Assembly (NCBI GenBank): GCA_964230805.1
Contig: CAXRIA010000028.1
Span: 1-64,000, forward strand
Direction: 5' to 3'
Length of the DNA stretch: 64,000 bases
DNA from: Flavicella sp964230805
Lineage (GTDB): Bacteria; Bacteroidota; Bacteroidia; Flavobacteriales; Flavobacteriaceae
Under the pieces are notes generated by a model. It searched no databases and had not been told where the DNA came from. It saw nothing but the letters and a program-made list of their open reading frames with translations. The translations under genes were made by a program, and so were the position numbers. Position 1 is the stretch's first letter. The number at the start of each line of letters is the position of its first letter. This document shows, piece by piece, positions 16,982-24,572 of the stretch.

Positions 16982-19186
16982 ATGTCGAGAAAAAAGAAAA
17001 TTTATAAAAAGAAAGGGAATCAGATAAAAAATCTCAGCCGGAATATCGTAGCTATTTTCAACAAGAATAAGGGACAAAAGCTGAATTACAAACAAATATG
17101 TGCGAAGCTAGAAATTAAAAATGCGGATGGAAGAGGGCAGGTGATAAAAAAATTGGAAGAACTGAAAGGTCGTGGCAAATTAGAAGAGATTACCAAAGGA
17201 AAATACAGTTTGATTGAAAGTAAAAATTATCATATTGGCCAATTAGATTTGACGTCAAGTGGCAATGGGTATTTGATTTGTGATGATTTTGAAAAAGATG
17301 TATTTATTCCTTCTATGAATCTGAATAAGGCGTTGCACAACGATACGGTGAAAGTGTTTGTTTACAACAAAAGAAGAAATTCTAAAATAGAGGGCGATGT
17401 TGTTGAGATTATAGAAAGAGCAAAAACAAGTTTTGTAGGTGTTTTGCAATTGAGTAAAAATTTCGGTTTTGTGATTCCAGACAACAACAAAATGTATGCA
17501 GATATTTTTGTGCCCAAAGATTGTTTGAAAGGAGCAGTAGATGGAGACAAAGTAATTGCAAATATCACCGATTGGCCGTCAAATTCGAAAAATCCATTTG
17601 GAGAAATCACACAAATCTTAGGAAAACCAGGAGAGCACAATACGGAAATTCACAGTATTTTAGCCGAATACGGGTTGCCGTATAAATTTCCAAAAATTGT
17701 AGAGCAAGAAGCAGAAAAAATAGAGGTCACCATAACCCAAGAGGAAATATTAAAAAGACGGGATATGCGCAAAGACCTCACTTTTACGATAGATCCAAAA
17801 GACGCCAAAGATTTTGACGATGCACTTTCTTTTAAAATTTTGGAAAACGGGAACTATGAAATAGGAGTGCATATTGCCGACGTATCCCATTATATAGACG
17901 AAGATTCTGAATTGGAAAAAGAAGCTTATGAACGAGCTACTTCGGTATATTTGGTGGATAGGGTAGTCCCGATGTTGCCTGAAAAATTATCAAATGGCGT
18001 TTGTTCGCTTCGACCACACGAAGAAAAATTGACATTTTCAGCGGTTTTTGAATTGAATGAAAATGCAAAAATTATCGACGAATGGTATGGAAGAACAGTC
18101 ACCTATTCCGATCAACGTTTTGCCTATGAAGAAGCACAGGTAATTATTGAAAAAGGAAAAGAAAACGAACCTATTGAAATACCTGAAAATATTTCAATTC
18201 AGGAGGGGAGTTATATGGTTTCAAACGAAATTGTGAATGCCGTTCTTAAGATGGATGCATTGGCAAAAAAAATGCGCAAAAAAAGGTTGAACGCCGGAGC
18301 GATTACCTTTGACAAAGTTGAGGTGAAATTTCAGCTGGACGAAGAAGCCAACCCGTTGGGTGTGTTTTTTAAACAATCCAAAGACGCCAACAAATTGATC
18401 GAAGAGTTTATGCTATTGGCGAACAGAAAAGTTTCAGAATTTGTGAGTAAAAAAGGAGGGAAGCACAGTAAAAATACATTCATTTATAGAGTGCACGACG
18501 AACCAAACATAGACAAACTCACCGCACTACAAGGGATTGTTCATAAATTCGGATATCAATTAAACATTCAAAATAGAAAGTCTACCTCAGAATCGATGAA
18601 CCAATTGTTAAAAGATGTACATGGTAAAGGGGAATCCAATATGATTGAAACCTTGGCCATTCGATCGATGAGTAAGGCAGAATATACCACACAAAATATA
18701 GGGCATTATGGATTGGCTTTTGCGTATTATTCTCATTTTACCTCTCCTATACGAAGGTATCCTGATGTGATGGCGCATCGTCTATTACAACATTATTTAG
18801 ACGGAGGAAAAGCACCTGATGAAGAAGCGTATCAAGAAAAATGCAAACACGCCTCTGAGATGGAATATTTGGCAACCAAAGCAGAAAGGGATTCCATCAA
18901 ATACATGCAAATCAAATACATGCAAGATCACGAAAATGAAGAATTTAAAGGTGTAATTTCAGGCGTAACAGACTGGGGGATTTATGTTGAGATTATTGAA
19001 AACAAATGTGAGGGAATGGTCAGAACACGCGATTTGACGGATGATTATTATATTTTTGATGAAAAACAGTACGCGATGATTGGCCAAGAAACACAAAAAA
19101 AATACCAACTAGGAGATGAAGTGGTGGTAAAGGTAAAACATACCGATCTGGAAAGAAAGCATCTTGATTTTTATTTAGTGCCATAA
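16982..19186 (+). CDS. rnr: Ribonuclease R (RNase II/VacB family 3'-5' exoribonuclease)
   Basis: 734 residues. It is a processive 3'-5' exoribonuclease that degrades structured RNA and takes part in RNA quality control. Domains in order: a basic N-terminus with a winged-helix segment (about 1-75), two cold-shock OB folds (about 80-225), the RNB catalytic domain (about 255-590) with the metal-binding aspartates in DPKDAKDFDDALS and the conserved FTSPIRRYPDVMAHRLL, and a C-terminal S1 domain (about 650-730, FKGVISGVTDWGIYVEI). The ATG at 16982 is the first in-frame start. It opens the plus-strand run right of the candidate origin. Confidence 0.96.
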   Translation: MSRKKKIYKKKGNQIKNLSRNIVAIFNKNKGQKLNYKQICAKLEIKNADGRGQVIKKLEELKGRGKLEEITKGKYSLIESKNYHIGQLDLTSSGNGYLICDDFEKDVFIPSMNLNKALHNDTVKVFVYNKRRNSKIEGDVVEIIERAKTSFVGVLQLSKNFGFVIPDNNKMYADIFVPKDCLKGAVDGDKVIANITDWPSNSKNPFGEITQILGKPGEHNTEIHSILAEYGLPYKFPKIVEQEAEKIEVTITQEEILKRRDMRKDLTFTIDPKDAKDFDDALSFKILENGNYEIGVHIADVSHYIDEDSELEKEAYERATSVYLVDRVVPMLPEKLSNGVCSLRPHEEKLTFSAVFELNENAKIIDEWYGRTVTYSDQRFAYEEAQVIIEKGKENEPIEIPENISIQEGSYMVSNEIVNAVLKMDALAKKMRKKRLNAGAITFDKVEVKFQLDEEANPLGVFFKQSKDANKLIEEFMLLANRKVSEFVSKKGGKHSKNTFIYRVHDEPNIDKLTALQGIVHKFGYQLNIQNRKSTSESMNQLLKDVHGKGESNMIETLAIRSMSKAEYTTQNIGHYGLAFAYYSHFTSPIRRYPDVMAHRLLQHYLDGGKAPDEEAYQEKCKHASEMEYLATKAERDSIKYMQIKYMQDHENEEFKGVISGVTDWGIYVEIIENKCEGMVRTRDLTDDYYIFDEKQYAMIGQETQKKYQLGDEVVVKVKHTDLERKHLDFYLVP

Positions 19187-19204
19187 AATTTATACATTTA
19201 ACAG

Positions 19205-19888
19205 ATGAAAAATTATATTTTTTTTAGCTTCTTGCTTTGTGCATTTTACGGTTTTTCACAAGATGTCATTGTGGACAATCTAAATCATTTTGACGAATTA
19301 AAAGTTTATAATGGATTGGAAGTAAATTTGGTGAAGTCGGATGTGCAGAAATTAGAAATGAAAGGTTCAAAAGCGACACAAGTAGCTGTCAAGAATAAAA
19401 AAGGCGTGTTGAAAATCTATATGAAACTGAATAGTATTTTCGACACGAAAGCGGTCAAAATAAACTTATTTTACACAGGAAATATTGCCGAGTTAGACGC
19501 CAACCAAGGTGCGGTGATTACTTCGAACGAAACATTTTCTCAAACTCAATTGGATATAGAAGTTCAAGAAGGAGCACATGTGCGATTGGATGTGGATGTC
19601 GATTACTTAAAAATAAAAGCCATTACAGGCGGAAATGTCTACTTATCTGGGAAAGCGAAATCACAAAAAGTGGATATTTCAACAGGAAGCAATTACAACG
19701 CGCTCGATCTAAAGAACAAACAAACAGATATAACCTCTGGCACAGGAGCTGATGCGAAAATCTACGTGGAAGATATTTTAGACGCGAAAGTCAAATTAGG
19801 AGGAATGGTGACTTATATAGGAAATCCGAAGTCAGTGAAAACCACGAAATTTCTGGGAGGTACCATTCATCAAAAACAAGAAAATTAA
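19205..19888 (+). CDS. Exported GIN-domain (DUF2807) protein
   Basis: 227 residues. The signal peptide MKNYIFFSFLLCAFYGFSQ is followed by a repetitive beta-rich body of the DUF2807 'head GIN' type, with strands such as FDELKVYNGLEVNLVKSD, LDANQGAVITSNETF and VYLSGKAKSQKVDISTGSNY. Members form beta-solenoids and are exported; no biochemical role is established. It begins 18 bases after rnr and probably shares its transcript, although no functional link is evident. Confidence 0.85.
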   Translation: MKNYIFFSFLLCAFYGFSQDVIVDNLNHFDELKVYNGLEVNLVKSDVQKLEMKGSKATQVAVKNKKGVLKIYMKLNSIFDTKAVKINLFYTGNIAELDANQGAVITSNETFSQTQLDIEVQEGAHVRLDVDVDYLKIKAITGGNVYLSGKAKSQKVDISTGSNYNALDLKNKQTDITSGTGADAKIYVEDILDAKVKLGGMVTYIGNPKSVKTTKFLGGTIHQKQEN

Positions 19889-19904
19889 TTTCAGAGCGTT
19901 CCTA

Positions 19905-19932
19905 TTGAATAACAATCAATTTAGTATCTTTG
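19905..19932 (+). promoter_or_regulatory. Promoter of tatA
   Basis: TTG (19905-19907), 17 bp, TATCTTTG (19925-19932), a near-ideal Bacteroidota promoter 17 bases before the ATG at 19950. Confidence 0.7.
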
Positions 19933-19949
19933 TGGTAAAATAAGAAAAA

Positions 19950-20144
19950 ATGAGTCAATTTAGCGTGTTTTTAGGAATGATAGGAGGACCTCAGGTTATT
20001 ATCATCATCGTGGTTGTTTTGTTACTTTTTGGGGGTAGAAAAATTCCCGAGTTGATGCGCGGATTGGGAAGCGGAATTAAGGAATTTAAGAATGCTTCAA
20101 AAGAGGACGATCAAATTGACGCTAAGGAGAACGAAAAGAAATAA
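19950..20144 (+). CDS. tatA: Twin-arginine translocase subunit TatA/TatE
   Basis: 64 residues. A single N-terminal membrane helix (about 12-27, IIIIVVVLLLFG) is followed by the hinge GGRKIPELMRGLGSG and an amphipathic helix (IKEFKNASK), ending in a charged tail: the TatA layout. It would form the pore part of the Tat export machine for folded proteins. It has its own promoter and terminator, so it is monocistronic here; tatC is not in the window. Confidence 0.92.
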   Translation: MSQFSVFLGMIGGPQVIIIIVVVLLLFGGRKIPELMRGLGSGIKEFKNASKEDDQIDAKENEKK

Positions 20145-20170
20145 CCCTTGAACATGGGCGACAACAAATA

Positions 20171-20201
20171 AAAACAGGAATCTTTTGATTCCTGTTTTTT
20201 T
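20171..20201 (+). terminator. Rho-independent terminator of tatA
   Basis: AAAACAGGAATC and GATTCCTGTTTT make a perfect 12-bp stem with a 4-nt loop, followed by a T-run. Confidence 0.9.
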
Positions 20202-20450
20202 GTGAAAAAGAATGGTTTATTACTTTGAAATTTACACTTTCAACCCCCCAGTTTAAGTGCAAAAGTAAAAAACCAATCATTTTCGTATACAAAAATCACC
20301 CCCTCTTAAACTAGTGATTGTTGTAGGTACAAATAAAAAGAAAATCACCTTTTTAAAAAAAAAGTTGTGGTCAATTGGACGAGTGAGTGATGAATGGGAA
20401 CCATTGATATCAATGGAACAACTTAGTGTGACCAACGGGAAGGCAAACCC
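20202..20450. other. Gene-free stretch with a perfect 16-bp palindrome
   Basis: No ORF is supported. At 20401-20416 lies the perfect palindrome CCATTGATATCAATGG. Outer arms AAGTTGT (20362-20368) and ACAACTT (20418-20424) could pair around it. A further inverted pair AGTTTAAG (20250-20257) / CTTAAACT (20305-20312) lies next to runs of C. The stretch follows the stop of the LytTR gene and the tatA terminator; its role is unknown. Confidence 0.5.
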
Positions 20451-21344
20451 CTAACTAGAAAAGGAAAGAAGGACGCTTTTTGAAAAATTTCGTGAAACAG
20501 GAATTGTAAAATCAAGATGTTTCATGTGAAGTTGATAGCCTCGAGCGTTACCTGAGATCCGTTGAATAAAATTACTACGCACAATGAAAGACTTATGGCA
20601 ACGAATTATTTGTGGATGATCAGAGAATTTTTGCATTATTTTGTGAAGGGGGATTCTTAATATTTTTTCTTCGATACCGTTATCGGTAGCTAAGAAAAAG
20701 CTGCTGTAATTTCTTTCACATGTAACATAGATGAGTTGATGTAAAGAAAAAGTTAAATTATCGCTAGTATCGTCTGCAACTAAGGTAATATTTTGAGAAA
20801 TTTTTGGTAGGTCATACAATAGGCTCAATTTTTTGGAATACTCTTTTCGATTTTTCATAAGATCCGAAGCAACTTTTTCTCTCTTTCTTCGAAAGTAAAT
20901 TTCGGTGTAAAGCGTGTAGAGGACGATGGGAAAAACACCAACAATAAGCGTATTCAAAACAGAATTGTAAAGAGAAATATTTCGCGTATGACGAAAGACT
21001 TCAACACCGATCAAATTGTACCAATGATTGCAAAAAGCAATGGCTAGGAGTGTGAAGATTAAGAAAAAAATGTTTTTTCCTACGGTCCAAGTGTCGTTGT
21101 TGACATAGGTTTTTAGAATTGTAAAAAATAAGAGACAACAGATGAAAGCCACCATAAATGTAACTCCGCCAAAACCTAATGTATAAAGAAACAAATCACT
21201 ACCCACGCGTTCAATATCAAATGGCTTGAATACGTATAGAAAGAGAAAAATAAATGTGCCAAGTCCCAAACTAATAAAAAAATGGGCCATGGGGTGGGTA
21301 TTCACAAAATAGGGGCGTTTGAACCGAGCAAAAAGGGGTTGCAT
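20451..21344 (-). CDS. Membrane-anchored LytTR-family DNA-binding protein
   Basis: 297 residues. Four hydrophobic segments occupy about 22-42, 53-77, 88-108 and 126-146. A charged linker (FRRKREKVASDLMKNRKEY) leads to a LytTR DNA-binding domain (about 190-295) with the family features VTCERNYSSFFL, IIRCHKSFIVR and FTIPVSRNF. There is no receiver domain, so it is not a two-component regulator; it resembles membrane-bound LytTR proteins that respond directly to membrane or partner signals. The downstream-most gene on the minus strand, it begins 6 bases after the SPFH gene ends and is likely co-transcribed with it, which suggests a functional pair. Targets are unknown. Confidence 0.87.
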   Translation of the reverse strand: MQPLFARFKRPYFVNTHPMAHFFISLGLGTFIFLFLYVFKPFDIERVGSDLFLYTLGFGGVTFMVAFICCLLFFTILKTYVNNDTWTVGKNIFFLIFTLLAIAFCNHWYNLIGVEVFRHTRNISLYNSVLNTLIVGVFPIVLYTLYTEIYFRRKREKVASDLMKNRKEYSKKLSLLYDLPKISQNITLVADDTSDNLTFSLHQLIYVTCERNYSSFFLATDNGIEEKILRIPLHKIMQKFSDHPQIIRCHKSFIVRSNFIQRISGNARGYQLHMKHLDFTIPVSRNFSKSVLLSFSS

Positions 21345-21350
21345 AGATGT

Positions 21351-22262
21351 TTAGGAGTTATTTTTGGGGGTGTTTGAACTGTCGTTAATTTTATTGGCTG
21401 CTACCAAACTGGTCACCATATCGTTGAGCATAGAGCTGGCCGCATTCGGGTTGTTGGGCAAAAGAATTAAGTTGCTATTGGTGTCCGATCCAATGGATTG
21501 CAACGTGTCGTAATGTTGGGTAATGACAATCAAAGCAGAAGCTTCTTGCGAATTGATACCCGCTTTGTTCAATACATCCACAGACTCTTCCAAGCCTTTG
21601 GCAATTTCACGCCGTTGGTCCGCAATACCCTGGCCTTGCAAGCGCTTGCTTTCGGCTTCAGCTTTTGCGCGCTCCACAATTAAAATCCGTTGTGCATCAC
21701 CTTCAAATTGCGCAGCGAGTTTTTCTCGCTCGGCAGCGTTGATTCGGTTCATTGCTTCTTTCACCTGAGCATCGGGATCAATATCTGTGACCAACGCCTT
21801 GACAATATCGTATCCATAATCCAGCATGGATTCTTTCAATTCGCGTTGAATGGCTTGCGCAATGTCATCCTTTTTTTCAAAGACATCGTCTAATTTCATT
21901 TTAGGAACTTCGGCGCGTACGGTGTCAAAAATATAGGCTGTAATTTGATCGTGCGGATTTTGTAATTTGTAAAAAGCATCGTACACTTTTTCACGTAAAA
22001 TTTGAAATTGAACGGAAATTTTCAATTGAACAAAAACATCGTCTTTTGTTTTTGTTTCCACAATGACGTCTAATTGTTGGATTTTTAAACTGACACGTCC
22101 GGCAATTTTATCGATGAATGGAATTCTAAACTGCAATCCCGATTGTCGAATACTTAAGAACCGACCGAAGCGCTCAACAATAGCTGTGGTTTGTTGTTTC
22201 ACAACAAAAAAACCGAGGAAAACAAGAACAATAATGGGAAGAAAAAAAATGAAATCAGACAT
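21351..22262 (-). CDS. SPFH/band 7 membrane protein (stomatin/QmcA type)
   Basis: 303 residues. One N-terminal membrane anchor (about 4-22) precedes the SPFH domain (about 25-190; QQTTAIVERFGRF, GLQFRIPFIDKI, IQQLDVIVETKTKDDVFV) and a coiled-coil rich in Glu/Ala (about 190-250; EREKLAAQFEGDAQRILIVE). The layout is that of stomatin/QmcA proteins, which form membrane microdomain scaffolds and often associate with proteases. The usual partner NfeD is not adjacent; instead a LytTR membrane regulator follows 6 bases downstream. Confidence 0.92.
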   Translation of the reverse strand: MSDFIFFLPIIVLVFLGFFVVKQQTTAIVERFGRFLSIRQSGLQFRIPFIDKIAGRVSLKIQQLDVIVETKTKDDVFVQLKISVQFQILREKVYDAFYKLQNPHDQITAYIFDTVRAEVPKMKLDDVFEKKDDIAQAIQRELKESMLDYGYDIVKALVTDIDPDAQVKEAMNRINAAEREKLAAQFEGDAQRILIVERAKAEAESKRLQGQGIADQRREIAKGLEESVDVLNKAGINSQEASALIVITQHYDTLQSIGSDTNSNLILLPNNPNAASSMLNDMVTSLVAANKINDSSNTPKNNS

Positions 22263-22367
22263 AGCATCGGACGTTTTGAAAAATGTAAGTCTTTAATATA
22301 CAAAAAAATAAATTAGCATTCCGTTAGCAGTTCAAAGTTTATGAGAAGAACCCCTGTATCTTTTCAA

Positions 22368-22399
22368 GAAAAAAGCCCACAGTGATGCGGGCTTTTTTC
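22368..22399 (-). terminator. Terminator of gltX
   Basis: GAAAAAAGCCC and GGGCTTTTTTC form an 11-bp perfect stem with a 10-nt loop, 35 bases past the gltX stop on the minus strand. Confidence 0.85.
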
Positions 22400-22433
22400 A
22401 AACAGAGTTAGTTCTTTATTGTAATACCGAAGG

Positions 22434-23966
22434 CTACCCAAGCAACTTTATAGCCTTTTGAATGCGGGACAAGGTGTCGTCTTTGCCAATCAGTGCCATA
22501 ATGTCAAAAAGGTGTGGCCCCTTAAGAGCCCCTACCAAGCTTAGTCGCAGTGGCTGCATCACTTTCCCAAAACCAATTTCCTGAGAAGCGATCCATTCTT
22601 TGAGCATTTTTTCGGTAGTTTCAGACGAAAAATCATCCACCTTTTCAAGAATAGCGATAACCTCATTCATAATACCAGCTGTAAAAGGTTTCCATTGTTT
22701 TTTTACCGCTTTTGAATCAAATTCAGAAGGAGGCTGAAAAAAGAAATCACTCAATTCCCAGAAATCTTTCACAAATACAGCACGCTCTTTGACCTGTGAA
22801 ATGACTTGTGTGACATAGGAGGTGTCAACAGCGATGCCTTTTTCTTTCAAAATGGGTAAAAAATGATTCGCCAATACGGCGTCGCTCGTGTTTTGTAGGT
22901 ATTGTTGATTGAACCATTTGGTTTTGTCAGGGTTAAATTTTGCTCCGGATTTACTCACTCTGTCTAAAGAAAAGGCATGGGTCAATTCTTCGATTGAAAA
23001 GAGTTCTTGTTCAGAGCCAGGGTTCCAACCTAACAATGCCAACATATTGACAAAGGCTTGCGGTAAATAGCCATCTTCTTTGTAACCTTTAGCGGTTTCC
23101 CCCGTATGTTCGTTTGTATATTCCAATGGAAAAACAGGGAATCCTAATTTATCACCGTCTCGCTTGCTTAATTTACCTTTGCCGATGGGCTTTAAAATGA
23201 GTGGCAGGTGCGCAAATTGAGGAATGTGCCATTCCAATGCTTGGTACAGTGCGATGTGAAGAGGGAGTGAAGGCAACCATTCTTCCCCGCGGATGACATG
23301 TGAAATACCCATTAAATGGTCGTCTACAATATTTGCCAAGTGGTAGGTTGGCATGCCGTCGCTTTTGAAAAGTATTTTGTCGTCTAATAGTTCCTTTTTA
23401 AAGGAAACATTGCCGCGAATGAGGTCTTGTGCATCAATGGTTTCGGTTTCGCCCGCAATGTTGGGCTGGTACATTTTAAATCGGATCACATAGGAATCGC
23501 CGTTGGCAAGACGTTTGGCAACTGCTTCTTCAGAGAGTGCCAAGGAGTTGTTCAATTGCGCTCTGTTGTGCCAATTGTATATAAATGTTTTGCCTTCAGC
23601 TTCCTGTTGTTTGCGATGGGCATCGAGTTCTTCGGCGGTATCAAACGCATAGTAGGCGTACCCTCGTTCAAGCAGTTGGTCCGCATATTTTTTGTATATG
23701 GACTTGCGTTCGGATTGTCGATAGGGTCCAAATTTTTCGTTTCGTCCGGGGCCTTCATCAAAGGGTATTCCACACCAATCTAAGGCGTCAATAATGTATT
23801 TTTCCGCATTGGCCACATATCGGGTTTGGTCGGTGTCTTCTATTCGAAGCAGAAAGGTACCACCGTGTTTTTTGGCAAATAAATAATTGTACAATGCGGT
23901 TCTGACACCACCGATATGCAAAGGGCCTGTGGGACTCGGCGCAAAGCGTACTCTAACGTTGTTCAT
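22434..23966 (-). CDS. gltX: Glutamyl-tRNA synthetase
   Basis: 510 residues. It charges tRNA-Glu (and, in organisms without GlnRS, tRNA-Gln for later amidation). The class I motifs are in place: RFAPSPTGPLHIGGVRTA (about 6-23) and the KMSKS-equivalent KLSKRDGDK (about 262). The conserved IEDTDQTRY and VIRGEEWLPSLPLH are also present. The start at 23966 matches the universal N-terminus; the frame continues upstream without homology. A -7 element lies 20 bases upstream. Its plus-strand text is G-rich although it is a minus-strand gene, consistent with leading-strand skew on this side of the candidate origin. Confidence 0.97.
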   Translation of the reverse strand: MNNVRVRFAPSPTGPLHIGGVRTALYNYLFAKKHGGTFLLRIEDTDQTRYVANAEKYIIDALDWCGIPFDEGPGRNEKFGPYRQSERKSIYKKYADQLLERGYAYYAFDTAEELDAHRKQQEAEGKTFIYNWHNRAQLNNSLALSEEAVAKRLANGDSYVIRFKMYQPNIAGETETIDAQDLIRGNVSFKKELLDDKILFKSDGMPTYHLANIVDDHLMGISHVIRGEEWLPSLPLHIALYQALEWHIPQFAHLPLILKPIGKGKLSKRDGDKLGFPVFPLEYTNEHTGETAKGYKEDGYLPQAFVNMLALLGWNPGSEQELFSIEELTHAFSLDRVSKSGAKFNPDKTKWFNQQYLQNTSDAVLANHFLPILKEKGIAVDTSYVTQVISQVKERAVFVKDFWELSDFFFQPPSEFDSKAVKKQWKPFTAGIMNEVIAILEKVDDFSSETTEKMLKEWIASQEIGFGKVMQPLRLSLVGALKGPHLFDIMALIGKDDTLSRIQKAIKLLG

Positions 23967-23985
23967 TTCGTGAAAATTTGAGAAG

Positions 23986-23993
23986 CAAAAGTA
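23986..23993 (-). promoter_or_regulatory. -7 element for gltX
   Basis: Minus-strand TACTTTTG; a second match, TATTTTTG, lies directly upstream. Confidence 0.5.
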
Positions 23994-24091
23994 CAAAAAT
24001 ACTCCGGTTGTGGAAGGACATTCCAAACGCATTGTTTTTGTAAGGTTTTTAGAATGCGAAGGCGGTAAAAGAAACAGTCATGACTTTTGAG

Positions 24092-24099
24092 TATCTTTG
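24092..24099 (+). promoter_or_regulatory. -7 element for ybeY
   Basis: TATCTTTG, 15 bases before the ATG at 24114. Confidence 0.55.
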
Positions 24100-24113
24100 C
24101 AAAAATTTTCTGT

Positions 24114-24524
24114 ATGATTCAATACAATTATGAAACCAATTTTGAGTTGTCGGCTCCTTCTTCTTACAGTAGCTGGGTAGAATCCTGTTTGGTAAATTAT
24201 GGCTATGAACTAGGAGAGTTGAACTATGTGTTTTGTGACGATGCGTATTTGCTAAAATTGAATGTGGAATTCTTACAACACGACACTTTGACTGACATCA
24301 TTAGCTTTGATTATACCACAGATAGAATTGTGAGTGGCGATATTTTTATCTCTGTCGAGCGTGTACGAGAAAATGCAACGGAACTTGGAGTACCTTTTGA
24401 GTTGGAATTGCGGCGTGTCATGATTCATGGCGTACTGCATTATATGGGACATAAAGACAAAAGCAGTGCGGAAAAAGTGGAAATGCGAAAAGAAGAAAAC
24501 AGCTGTCTAAAGCTGTTTAAGTGA
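24114..24524 (+). CDS. ybeY: Endoribonuclease YbeY (rRNA maturation factor)
   Basis: 136 residues. A zinc-dependent endoribonuclease involved in 16S rRNA 3' maturation and ribosome quality control. The UPF0054 signature HxxxHxxGH is present near the C-terminus (MIHGVLHYMGHKD), with the upstream TDIISFDY and SGDIFISVERV strands. The ATG at 24114 is used since the frame upstream overlaps the -7 element. It is followed by a parS-like site and then mnmG. Confidence 0.94.
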   Translation: MIQYNYETNFELSAPSSYSSWVESCLVNYGYELGELNYVFCDDAYLLKLNVEFLQHDTLTDIISFDYTTDRIVSGDIFISVERVRENATELGVPFELELRRVMIHGVLHYMGHKDKSSAEKVEMRKEENSCLKLFK

Positions 24525-24548
24525 TTGATTATAAGTGTTTTAACATAA

Positions 24549-24564
24549 AGTTCCACGTGGAACA
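24549..24564. promoter_or_regulatory. parS-like ParB binding site 1
   Basis: AGTTCCACGTGGAACA is a near-perfect palindrome, one base off TGTTCCACGTGGAACA, which belongs to the bacterial parS family (consensus TGTTNCACGTGNAACA). It sits in the 48-base gap between ybeY and mnmG. A perfect copy follows mnmG. ParB would load here to organise and segregate the origin region. Confidence 0.8.
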
Positions 24565-24572
24565 TTGAGAGT

